Part shown: positions 23,782 to 30,987 of the stretch, piece by piece
Numbering within the stretch: the first letter of the stretch is position 1
Layout of the letters: every line of letters begins with the position of its first letter
Source: JABDGC01 sp964466595
GTDB lineage: Bacteria > Pseudomonadota > Gammaproteobacteria > DSM-16500
Assembly: GCA_964466595.1 (NCBI GenBank)
Contig: CAYXNR010000014.1
Coordinates: 1-43,092 of the forward strand
Length of the DNA: 43,092 nucleotides
Reading direction: 5' to 3'
Notes under the pieces: model-generated
Seen by the model: the letters and a program-made list of their open reading frames with translations, nothing else
Database searches by the model: none
Told to the model about the DNA's origin: nothing
Made by a program: the position numbers and the translations under genes

Positions 23782-25807
23782 CTCGTTTGCTTTCCAATTC
23801 TTTTTGGAGAGCTTTAATTTCATCGTCAATGTTAATAGCAGTCGTTGTTCTTCCCCAACTTCTAAAAAAACTACTCTCTCGATGGGTGATAACAACAGGA
23901 GAGTTTCGGTATTGTTTATAAATTAAAATCTTATCACTTGGTTCAGGGTGTAACATGACAAGAGCCTTCAAGGTAGCTAAGAACTCGTTTTTCAAGAGGC
24001 TTAAATCTGCTTTTTCCGCCCCAGTATATTTATCTCCAAAACAACCTGGCTGGGGCTTTTCGGCTGTTAAAGCAAATTTACTTTCTAAGAGACCCAATTC
24101 CGTTTCGAAAACAATTTTGTTCATTTCTGGAGCGATTTTCATTCTCATCTGATAGATGTTTTTAATTTTATTCCATTGTTCCGCACCCTGGCTCATCATC
24201 TTTCTCTTATGTTTTTCTAGTAATTTACCAAGCTGAACAAAAACAGCTTCTGCTTTTATATTTTTGTAAACGAATTGATTCCCCCTACAGTGGAAACCCT
24301 CTCGATCTACTAATTGAGGAATACTCTCCATTATTTCATTGTATACTGTAATTTGTTCTAAAATAGCTCGGGTCGGATCTTTATCTGGAATCGCCCCTCT
24401 AATTTTATCCATGTGAATATTAGAATTCCTAGAGAGTAGGTTCCCTTTTATTTCTTTGAAGCTTTCTTCAACTTGGGCTTCACTGACGCCTTTTCCCCTT
24501 TTTGCAATAGCTAATTTTTCTGCTTGTTTGACTAGACAGAAAATATGATATCTTGCTTCCATAGCTATAGCCTCAAGTTTTGAGTATAAAATAGCATTTT
24601 CATTGACTGGACTTTTATCTGAAAAATTTGAAAGTAATGAAGTAGTCCAGAGCTGACAATCTGTCTCATTTTTTTGTTCAAGTTTTTCAGAAGACTTCAG
24701 GCTGCTAGCACATAAATGGAGGTTATGTAATCCAAGATCAAAACTAATTTTATTTTGATCGCATTTATATAAAGGAGAATTGCCAAATAATAACTGGTGA
24801 ACCTGTTTTGCTTGCTGATTTGTTTTAAAGGAGATTACATCCTTACCATCCTCTTTATTATATGGTAAAAAAATTCCTCGCTTATCTTCATCTTTAAATT
24901 GATAAGTTATTTCATCTTTTACAGAATTTATTTCCGTTGTTTGAGCAAATTTATCTCTTGATTTTTGATTTGGAAATACGATTGCAATAGTACCGCTATC
25001 AAAGCCACGCTGAGCATATGTTCCGGCCCGAGTCATAGTTGTTTTATATAAGATGATTTTCTCTGGCTGGCTAGCTCGATCCCTTTCTTTTTGTTTTCTT
25101 TTCTCAGGAACCTTGCTAGCAAGAACAGTTTTTGTTTCAGGAACGGTACTATTTTTTCTATTCTGATCGCTACTAATTTCTGAGCGCGAACTGAATTCTT
25201 CAGAGGCCGGTTTAGGGAATGCTTGTACTTCTTCCTGGGGACTATATCTACTCTCATCTAATTTGTCACGGACCACCTTCGCTAAATATGTAACATCGAC
25301 CAGTTCTTGGCCTGTTAAATCTTTGAATGCCGGTTCCATAAGATCATGCAAAAAACCAGTATAAGCGTCATTCAAAGACACCCAGTTTATTGGATCACCT
25401 GGTCCGAAGCAGAATAATTGTTTAGCTTGCTCTAGGCTAAGCTCATGAGGATTAAGCGCACAAATTCCTTTAATCTCTGCTAAATTTAATTTACCTGCTA
25501 AAGGAAAAGGTTTTCTTAGTAACTTAATTAATCTCGCCTTCATTTGAGGCAAAATAATACCAATAATCAAATCAAGTCTTTCTTTTTCCAAGGCTAAAAT
25601 TTCTGTCGCTGGAAAAACAACTTTTTGCATAAGATGACTACAAACTTTCACTACATCTTCCCTTGTTATTAACTGACCTTCCTTAAAACCAAAAAATGCT
25701 CTGAGCTCTTCTTGACTCATTTGTTTAGGATAAAAAAGGCCAAGAGCGCAAAGTCTTCTAAGCTCTTGCATATTATGTTCTGAACTTCCTTCACCTTGGA
25801 AAGGCAT
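23699..25807 (-). CDS. Large unknown protein, effector-like, paralogue 2
   Basis: This 702-aa protein is a full-length paralogue of the 677-aa product to its left: same opening (MPF...SEHN-QELRRLC), shared KPFPLAGKL, ICALNP, KEDGKDVISF, LLFGNSPLY, NENAILY, MEARYHIF and a GRTTTAINIDDEIKALQKEL tail. It differs by a longer, Ser/Lys-rich linker near residues 200-260 and by a C-terminus extended to SLAARPK because the stop used by paralogue 1 is mutated. It has no signal peptide or membrane segments. Start at 25807 is aligned with paralogue 1; GAGGA is nearby upstream. Function is unknown; a secreted effector is possible. Confidence 0.85.
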   Translation of the reverse strand: MPFQGEGSSEHNMQELRRLCALGLFYPKQMSQEELRAFFGFKEGQLITREDVVKVCSHLMQKVVFPATEILALEKERLDLIIGIILPQMKARLIKLLRKPFPLAGKLNLAEIKGICALNPHELSLEQAKQLFCFGPGDPINWVSLNDAYTGFLHDLMEPAFKDLTGQELVDVTYLAKVVRDKLDESRYSPQEEVQAFPKPASEEFSSRSEISSDQNRKNSTVPETKTVLASKVPEKRKQKERDRASQPEKIILYKTTMTRAGTYAQRGFDSGTIAIVFPNQKSRDKFAQTTEINSVKDEITYQFKDEDKRGIFLPYNKEDGKDVISFKTNQQAKQVHQLLFGNSPLYKCDQNKISFDLGLHNLHLCASSLKSSEKLEQKNETDCQLWTTSLLSNFSDKSPVNENAILYSKLEAIAMEARYHIFCLVKQAEKLAIAKRGKGVSEAQVEESFKEIKGNLLSRNSNIHMDKIRGAIPDKDPTRAILEQITVYNEIMESIPQLVDREGFHCRGNQFVYKNIKAEAVFVQLGKLLEKHKRKMMSQGAEQWNKIKNIYQMRMKIAPEMNKIVFETELGLLESKFALTAEKPQPGCFGDKYTGAEKADLSLLKNEFLATLKALVMLHPEPSDKILIYKQYRNSPVVITHRESSFFRSWGRTTTAINIDDEIKALQKELESKRASAKTPVSPISKPPYSQPRVSLAARPK

Positions 25808-25861
25808 TGGATTTTTCCTCGTAATCTCGTAATATTGTGTTTAAATGTGCATTAAATGAAC

Positions 25862-25867
25862 AGTATA
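25862..25867 (-). promoter_or_regulatory. Probable -10 element of paralogue 2
   Basis: GCTATACT on the minus strand matches the elements in front of the other two cargo genes. Upstream lies an A/T tract (TTTGATTTATATATAAAAAT) that is a degenerate version of the TTAA-N7-TTAA box of paralogue 1. The leader is longer here, about 55 nt. Confidence 0.4.
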
Positions 25868-25956
25868 GCGTGCCATAGGAGAGACGAAAATATTTATTTT
25901 TATATATAAATCAAATAAATATATTCAAACGCGCGAGTGGACTGCGCGCGCGAAAT

Positions 25957-26039
25957 GGGGTCAAATCTTGTCTTCAACTCTTCAACCTTCACCCCCCAAT
26001 TATCGGCGAGCAAATAAGAATGAAGGTTGAAGACAAGAT
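25957..26039. mobile_element. MITE-like element, copy 2 (short variant)
   Basis: GGGGTCAAATCTTGTCTTC (25957-25975) begins the element and GAAGGTTGAAGACAAGAT (26022-26039) ends it. The middle is shorter and differs from copies 1 and 3 except around GCAAATAAGAATGAAGG. The right end appears to be interrupted by the long inverted-repeat element beginning near 26040. Confidence 0.7.
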
Positions 26040-26559
26040 CATATCATTACCCACATCTTTGAAAAACCCCGTCATTGCTGCCCGCGAAGCGTTTGGGCGT
26101 GGCAATCTAGCTTTTTATTGCTGTTAAAAAAGCTTGGTAAACGTTCACAGGCATAGCTTAGAAAACCCCCTCTCCGCCCGCGCTTTTTGCGGGAGGAGAG
26201 GGGTGGGGAGAGGAGGGTTTAAAAAAATGACGGTCCGGGTATGCTACCAAAATATGAAAAAATTTGATCGACAATAAAATTTGAATGAGTAAACGAATAA
26301 GTTCGATTGCTTCATCTAAAGTCTTAGGACTTAAATTGATTTTAGAAATATCTGGGTTCATCCTTGATGCTTCACATGATAACAATTGTAGGCCCTCCTC
26401 TCCCCATCCCTCTCCTCCCGCAAAAAAACGCGGGAGGAGAGGGGGTTTTCTAAGCTATGCCTGTGAACGTTTACCAAGCTTTTTTAACAGCAATAAAAAG
26501 CTAGATTGCCACGCCCAAACGCTTCGCAGCCTCGCGATAGAGATGTGGGTAATGATATG
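26040..26559. mobile_element. Long inverted-repeat element (~520 bp) with hairpin arms
   Basis: The left arm (26041-26215) and right arm (26393-26558) are near-perfect reverse complements: ATATCATTACCCACATCT at the outer ends, then GCGAAGCGTTTGGGCGTGG, TTTTTATTGCTGTTAAAAAA, GTAAACGTTCACAGGCATAG and a GCGGGAGGAGAGG hairpin inside each arm. The ~175-bp centre has only short reading frames. GACAAGA occurs just outside both ends, as a target duplication would. It looks like a non-autonomous transposable element inserted in MITE copy 2. No transposase is present. Confidence 0.75.
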
Positions 26560-26577
26560 GACAAGACCCATGTTTTC

Positions 26578-26735
26578 CGATTACTGGCGCTATTGTCGGA
26601 GTGGGTTCGATTTATCGAGCGCGAACGGTACGCTGGGGAGTGGCGAGGAATATTATTTGGGCCTGGCTGCTGACGATTCCTGCGGCTGGCTGTATGGCGG
26701 CTTTGATATGGGGGATACTGGGATTGTGGCGCTAG
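26578..26735 (+). pseudogene. pit: Pit-tail repeat, copy 3 (last 51 codons of pit)
   Basis: The frame encodes ITGAIVGVGSIYRARTVRWG through GILGLWR and a stop, an intact copy of the end of pit with no front part. With the next 46 bp (to 26781) it matches 21328-21531. Those 46 bp are the 3' end of a paralogue-1-type gene, of which nothing else remains; the kinase gene begins its own sequence at 26782. Confidence 0.88.
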
Positions 26736-26788
26736 CTGGTTTGCTTTTCAATTCTTTTTGGAGGGCTTTAATTTCATTGTCGGATATT

Positions 26789-28594
26789 CTAGGGCTTCAT
26801 TTGAGGTGTTTTTACTTTCAGCGTTTCATCAAGCATATCTTCCGCTAGTTTACTCACTACTTTTTCAGTTCGAGATACTTTAGCAGAATAGGTTCCTGTC
26901 GATTTTCTGGCAGCAATAATTTCTTTCTCTAAATTATTTAATGTCTTGTGTAAAGTAGACGAGGTGATTTTGCTTTCAGGTTGAAGCGCTTGTTTTGTTT
27001 TTTCTAAGGCTTGCATACGTTGTGCTGCGCAAGCTCTACTAAGATCTTTATCATGTTTTTCTCTGAGGCGTTTGATTTCTTCGTCTAAAACGGCTTGTAT
27101 CGTTAATAATTGCTCGCGGGTAATCGGAATACTATTTTCTTGGACTTCTTTTCGATAGTCTTTATTTTCATCGGTGATTTCAAGGCTGTGGGCTCTTTCC
27201 AAAGAGAGCTCTTTTCCCTGTGTATGAAAATAAATTATTGATGAGATAGCGGTCTCTTCTCTTTCTTCTTTCTCAGCATGAGGCTTATCAGCCAGTTCTT
27301 CTATAGCCGCTACTAATTCAGCGCGGTTGTCGGAAATCAGTACTTCGTTGCGAACTGCAATGCCCGCTCTTTCGATTTCTTGCCGAAGACTCATATACGC
27401 AATACTATTTTCTTTTTCGCTGTGATCGACTAAAACAATTTCATCAACTGATTTTAAAGCAGCAATGAAGGCTTTTTTATCTGCAGCGGTTTCATAATCG
27501 TTGACCTCAACAATGCCAATTGTTTTTGGAATGACGGGTAAAAAATCCTGGCGCCATTTCTTTAATCTTTCAATAACCTCTGGCAGTGATGGACGCTCAT
27601 TGGGGTTTTCCGCTGTCATTTTTTCTAACATCTTTTTTAATTCTTGATCCTCCTTAAGAGGCGATTCCACTTGAAGTTCATCTGACAAGCCACATATTTC
27701 TTGCAAGGTTTTCCCGAGAGCAAAGACCTCGGTTGCGGTAGAATAAGTAGCTTTCGCATCTGGCCGAAAAGGCTCTGGAAGCTCTGGAGCCATGTAAGTT
27801 CTCGTGCCAATAGAAACATTGCGGCTGGCTACACCATTGGCGTCCTTCATTAAGGCGAGACCATAATCCACTGCTGTCACCTGATTATTTAAAGCATCAT
27901 AAAGCAGATTGGGTGGCTTAATATCGCAATGCAAAAAACCTTTTTTATGAATATCCTGAATGGTTTCAGCTGATTGAATGGCAATATCCAGTAAGCGCAG
28001 AGCGGAAGGTTGTGGATGATCCTGAAGGAAAGCATACAAATCACTGCCTTTAGCATAATTCATCACGAAATTATATTTGGGTGTTTGAGCTTGTTTCGAT
28101 GGTCTTTTTACGATCTGCCCGCGACTTTCTCCTATTAATTTGAGTATCGTATGCTCATCTTTAACCATCTCCACCTGCTCATCATAGGCTTCTTGAACTT
28201 TAAGTGCTTTCCATTCGCCACTTCGAAGATTTTGCACTAATTTGACTTTACCATACCCACCGGCACCTAAATGCTTACCCTGTTTTAGCCCCTTATAAAC
28301 AGCATATAAAGTTCCATCTGGTTCTTTTATAACACCATAAGAGGCATTGACTGCTAGAGAAACCACGGATTTGCCTTGTTCTTCTGGCGTTAATAGTTTT
28401 AATCGTTTCTTTGCTAAGGCTATTAGTTTTCCTAGTGCTTCTTTTGAATATCGAGCAGGAGCTACTGTCTTCAAAGCCTCCTCGATTAAGTTTTTTTCTG
28501 ATTGGTTTATTAAAAACCCTTTATCCGCATCAGCTAAATCTTTTACATCCACCTTTAGAGGAAAATCTGCGGTTTTGATCATTTTTACAGACAT
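26789..28594 (-). CDS. Eukaryotic-type Ser/Thr protein kinase, probable effector
   Basis: The 601-aa product has a full protein-kinase domain at about 105-350: Gly-loop GAGGYGKV (110-117), ATP-binding Lys132 in ALKV, catalytic loop HCDIKPPN (Asp224, Asn229), DYG in place of DFG (243-245), and MAPE (268-271). All key residues are present, so it should be active. The first 100 residues and the region after 350 (a possible alpha/beta segment, then a Glu/Lys-rich coiled coil) are unassigned. It has no membrane segment. GAGGA precedes the ATG. Kinases of this kind in Legionellales are often Dot/Icm effectors (the LegK group); that role here is inferred. Confidence 0.9.
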   Translation of the reverse strand: MSVKMIKTADFPLKVDVKDLADADKGFLINQSEKNLIEEALKTVAPARYSKEALGKLIALAKKRLKLLTPEEQGKSVVSLAVNASYGVIKEPDGTLYAVYKGLKQGKHLGAGGYGKVKLVQNLRSGEWKALKVQEAYDEQVEMVKDEHTILKLIGESRGQIVKRPSKQAQTPKYNFVMNYAKGSDLYAFLQDHPQPSALRLLDIAIQSAETIQDIHKKGFLHCDIKPPNLLYDALNNQVTAVDYGLALMKDANGVASRNVSIGTRTYMAPELPEPFRPDAKATYSTATEVFALGKTLQEICGLSDELQVESPLKEDQELKKMLEKMTAENPNERPSLPEVIERLKKWRQDFLPVIPKTIGIVEVNDYETAADKKAFIAALKSVDEIVLVDHSEKENSIAYMSLRQEIERAGIAVRNEVLISDNRAELVAAIEELADKPHAEKEEREETAISSIIYFHTQGKELSLERAHSLEITDENKDYRKEVQENSIPITREQLLTIQAVLDEEIKRLREKHDKDLSRACAAQRMQALEKTKQALQPESKITSSTLHKTLNNLEKEIIAARKSTGTYSAKVSRTEKVVSKLAEDMLDETLKVKTPQMKP

Positions 28595-28618
28595 AAGAAT
28601 GATCCTCAGTATGTTTTA

Positions 28619-28651
28619 AGTATAGCCTAGCTATTTTTTATTTTTATTTAA
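28619..28651 (-). promoter_or_regulatory. Promoter of the kinase gene, shared with the paralogues
   Basis: GCTATACT (-10 at 28624-28619) matches both other cargo promoters. Upstream, TTAAATAAAAATAAA (28651-28637) is the paralogue-1 box with one base changed in the second half-site. The surrounding TTTGATT...TTTTAAATAAAAAT is also shared with paralogue 1. Confidence 0.45.
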
Positions 28652-28670
28652 AACAATCAAATACTTAAAT

Positions 28671-28811
28671 GGTGTCAAATCTTGTCTTCGCCCTTCGCCT
28701 CTCTATCACCGGGCAAATAAGAAATTCACCTTATGCTGCCATCGTTCCTTGCCGAAGGCGCCTAAGGTGAGTAAGAAATAAGAATGAAGGTTGAAGACAA
28801 GATTTGACCCC
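28671..28811. mobile_element. MITE-like inverted-end element, copy 3 (complete)
   Basis: This is the most complete copy: 19-bp ends GGTGTCAAATCTTGTCTTC and GAAGACAAGATTTGACCCC are inverted repeats with one mismatch, enclosing the 121-bp core identical to copy 1. It marks the right edge of the three-unit cassette array. Confidence 0.82.
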
Positions 28812-28865
28812 ACCCATGACCCGGAAAGGAAAAAATGAAGGAAAAAAAGAAGAAAAGCAAAATAA

Positions 28866-28895
28866 AAAAGAGGAAAGTTTGCACTCCCCTCTTTT
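28866..28895 (-). terminator. Hairpin terminator of the 127-aa lipoprotein gene
   Basis: AAAAGAGG (28866-28873) pairs with CCTCTTTT (28888-28895). Read on the minus strand the stem is followed by a T-rich run, as in intrinsic terminators, 12 nt after the stop codon of the gene at 28907. Confidence 0.65.
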
Positions 28896-28906
28896 CAAAA
28901 TTTTAT

Positions 28907-29290
28907 TTATGCCCTTTCAATCGGTATGCGGATTTCGCTTGGATAATCATAAGCAGCGCCATCAACAACATCAACAGCACCACCAATTGGGCCACCAATC
29001 AGAATATTTCCTGCGATTAAAGCTTTGGTTGCAGATGGAATAACTTTATGCGCTGTTGGGTAGCCTTTTTTTCGGCATTCTACATTGAGATTTTCATAGC
29101 TTCGATTAATCATGACCTGGCCTGGCGTTGAGGGAACATACCAAGAACCTTTGTTATTTTCGAGGGTACATTTCGCACCTTTTACTGGATCTGTTGAAAT
29201 CAAAACAGGTTGATGCGTGCCGCTGACTATAGAAGCACAGCCTGTTAGGCCTAAGGCTAAAAATGCTAAAAGTAGGAGACTATTTTTCAT
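28907..29290 (-). CDS. Putative lipoprotein of unknown function
   Basis: The 127-aa product has a signal peptide with lipobox LTGC (Cys18), then ASIVSGTHQPVLISTDP, a pattern seen in small conserved proteobacterial lipoproteins. A possible beta-rich region follows (KGAKCTLENNKGSWYVPSTP), then a Gly/Ala-rich hydrophobic stretch (AGNILIGGPIGGAVDVV) that might touch a membrane. GAGGA lies upstream of the ATG. It has its own terminator and stands alone between the cassette array and the gcv operon. Confidence 0.82.
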   Translation of the reverse strand: MKNSLLLLAFLALGLTGCASIVSGTHQPVLISTDPVKGAKCTLENNKGSWYVPSTPGQVMINRSYENLNVECRKKGYPTAHKVIPSATKALIAGNILIGGPIGGAVDVVDGAAYDYPSEIRIPIERA

Positions 29291-29410
29291 TGAAGAATTC
29301 CTCGTTTAAGATTGTTTTATTATTAGACGCTTTTTGAAAAATGGAATGGTAATTATATTAGTTGATATATTAAAAAGCTAGTTTGATGCCGGGATAGATC
29401 CTTCGCTACG

Positions 29411-29495
29411 CTCAGGATGACAACTAGCTCAGGATGACAACTAGCTCAGGATGACAGCTAGCTCAGGATGATAGCTAGCTCAGGATGATAGCTAG
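29411..29495. repeat. Five tandem copies of a 17-bp repeat
   Basis: CTCAGGATGACAACTAG is repeated five times end to end with A/G and C/T changes in later copies. CTTCGCTACG precedes the array, as CTTCGCTTCG precedes the related array near 11.2 kb. It lies just after the gcvPB stop and may affect transcript ends. The units abut without unique spacers, so it is not a CRISPR array. Confidence 0.9.
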
Positions 29496-29502
29496 GAGCT
29501 GC

Positions 29503-30987
29503 CTATTCTGAAAGATCAGTAGACGCTACTTGCCTCTCTGATTTTGGTCGATAGGCAACATCTAACTCACGAGCTGCTTTTACCTCATCTAGTCTTTTGA
29601 CAGGTAAAGAATGGGGCGCTTGTCGAAGCAGCTCGGGCTGTGTTGCTGCTTCTTTTAAGATTTGAATGAGCGCTTCCACAAAAGCATCCAGCGTTTCTTT
29701 GCTTTCGGTTTCGGTGGGCTCAATCAACAGGCATTCAGGCACCAGCAAGGGAAAATACATGGTTGGGGCATGAAAACCATAATCCAGCAAGCGTTTGGCA
29801 ACATCTAAGGCGGTAATGTGCAAGGTCTTGGCTTGGGATTTTAGAGTGAGAATAAATTCATGGGTAGCAAGGCGGTTGGGATAGGCTGGTGTAAAGCCAG
29901 CTGCCTTAAGACGGGCTAATAAATAATTAGCATTGAGCGTGGCATATTCTGCAACGCGTTTTAAGCCTGCTCTACCCAATAAGCGGGCATACATATGGGC
30001 TCGCAGAATAATACCGGCATTGCCCATAAAAGCAGAAAGGCGGCCGATGCTTTGCGGGCAATCTTTCTGCGTTAGGAAGCGATACTGTCCATCGACTTGG
30101 GTTACCATGGGAACCGGTAAATAAGGAGCGAGGCGTTGGCTTGCTGCCACTGGGCCACAACCGGGACCACCGCCGCCATGGGGTGTGGCGAAGGTCTTAT
30201 GCAAATTTAAGTGTATAACATCAAAGCCCATATCACCGGGACGAACCTTAGCTAAAATGGCATTTAAATTCGCTCCATCGTAATAAAGCAAACCACCGGC
30301 TTGATGAACGGTCTTGGCAATTTCTAAAATATTTCGATCAAAGACGCCGAGCGTCGAAGGATTGGTCAGCATGATTCCCGCAGTTTTTGGACCAACAGCT
30401 GCTTTCAGCGCTAGCAAATCAACATCACCTTCTGCATTAGAAGGAATTTCACGCACCTTGAAACCACATTGAACAGCGGAAGCAGGATTCGTGCCATGAG
30501 CCGCATCGGGTACGAGGATTTCATTGCGTTCCGTATCACCACGCGCTTGATGATAAGCCCGAATCATTGCGACACCAGCCAATTCGCCTTGGGCACCGGC
30601 CATGGGGCTTAAAGAAACGGCATGCATGCCGGTCACAGCCTTAATAATTTCCTGCAACTCGTAAGCACAGATCATGAACCCTTGGCTGTTTTCATCGAGA
30701 GATAAAGGATGATGCCCCAAAAAGCCATGAAATTGACTAATGCGATTAATCCCCCGCGGATTATATTTCATGGTGCAAGAACCGAGGGGATAAAAATGTG
30801 TATCAATCGAAAAATTTTTCTGGGACAGTCGGGTGTAATGCCTGACCACTTCTAGTTCAGAGACTTCCGGTAGCAAGGGTTTATCCTGTCTTAAAAAAGA
30901 AGCAGGAAGATCGCAAGCAACTAGCAGGTCGGAAGGGTGTTGGGCCTTGGCACGACGATTTGCTCTTGAGTGCTCAAAAATAATCAT
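29503..30987 (-). CDS. gcvPB: Glycine dehydrogenase (decarboxylating) subunit 2
   Basis: GcvPB is the PLP-binding half of the split P-protein that decarboxylates glycine and passes the aminomethyl group to GcvH. The ATG at 30987 overlaps the end of gcvPA by 4 nt and has AGAGGTG upstream, giving 494 aa. Visible motifs are the PLP-lysine region HLNLHKTFATPHGGGGPGCGP, YPLGSCTMKYNPR, SLSPMAGAQGELAG and DAAHGTNPASA. It is the last gene of gcvT-gcvH-gcvPA-gcvPB. Confidence 0.96.
   Translation of the reverse strand: MIIFEHSRANRRAKAQHPSDLLVACDLPASFLRQDKPLLPEVSELEVVRHYTRLSQKNFSIDTHFYPLGSCTMKYNPRGINRISQFHGFLGHHPLSLDENSQGFMICAYELQEIIKAVTGMHAVSLSPMAGAQGELAGVAMIRAYHQARGDTERNEILVPDAAHGTNPASAVQCGFKVREIPSNAEGDVDLLALKAAVGPKTAGIMLTNPSTLGVFDRNILEIAKTVHQAGGLLYYDGANLNAILAKVRPGDMGFDVIHLNLHKTFATPHGGGGPGCGPVAASQRLAPYLPVPMVTQVDGQYRFLTQKDCPQSIGRLSAFMGNAGIILRAHMYARLLGRAGLKRVAEYATLNANYLLARLKAAGFTPAYPNRLATHEFILTLKSQAKTLHITALDVAKRLLDYGFHAPTMYFPLLVPECLLIEPTETESKETLDAFVEALIQILKEAATQPELLRQAPHSLPVKRLDEVKAARELDVAYRPKSERQVASTDLSE

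Noticed and set aside
26285..26848. Plus-strand reading frame of 187 codons through the inverted-repeat element and pit tail 3
   Set aside because: It reads the hairpin repeat and the pit tail in the wrong frame; the apparent length comes from repeat sequence, not from a gene.
28804..29043. Plus-strand Lys/Glu-rich frame after MITE copy 3
   Set aside because: It is an A-rich stretch with a hairpin terminator and then the antisense of the lipoprotein gene; no sign of a real product.
29411..29495. CRISPR array
   Set aside because: The 17-bp units are directly adjacent with no unique spacers and no cas genes are near, so it is a simple tandem repeat.
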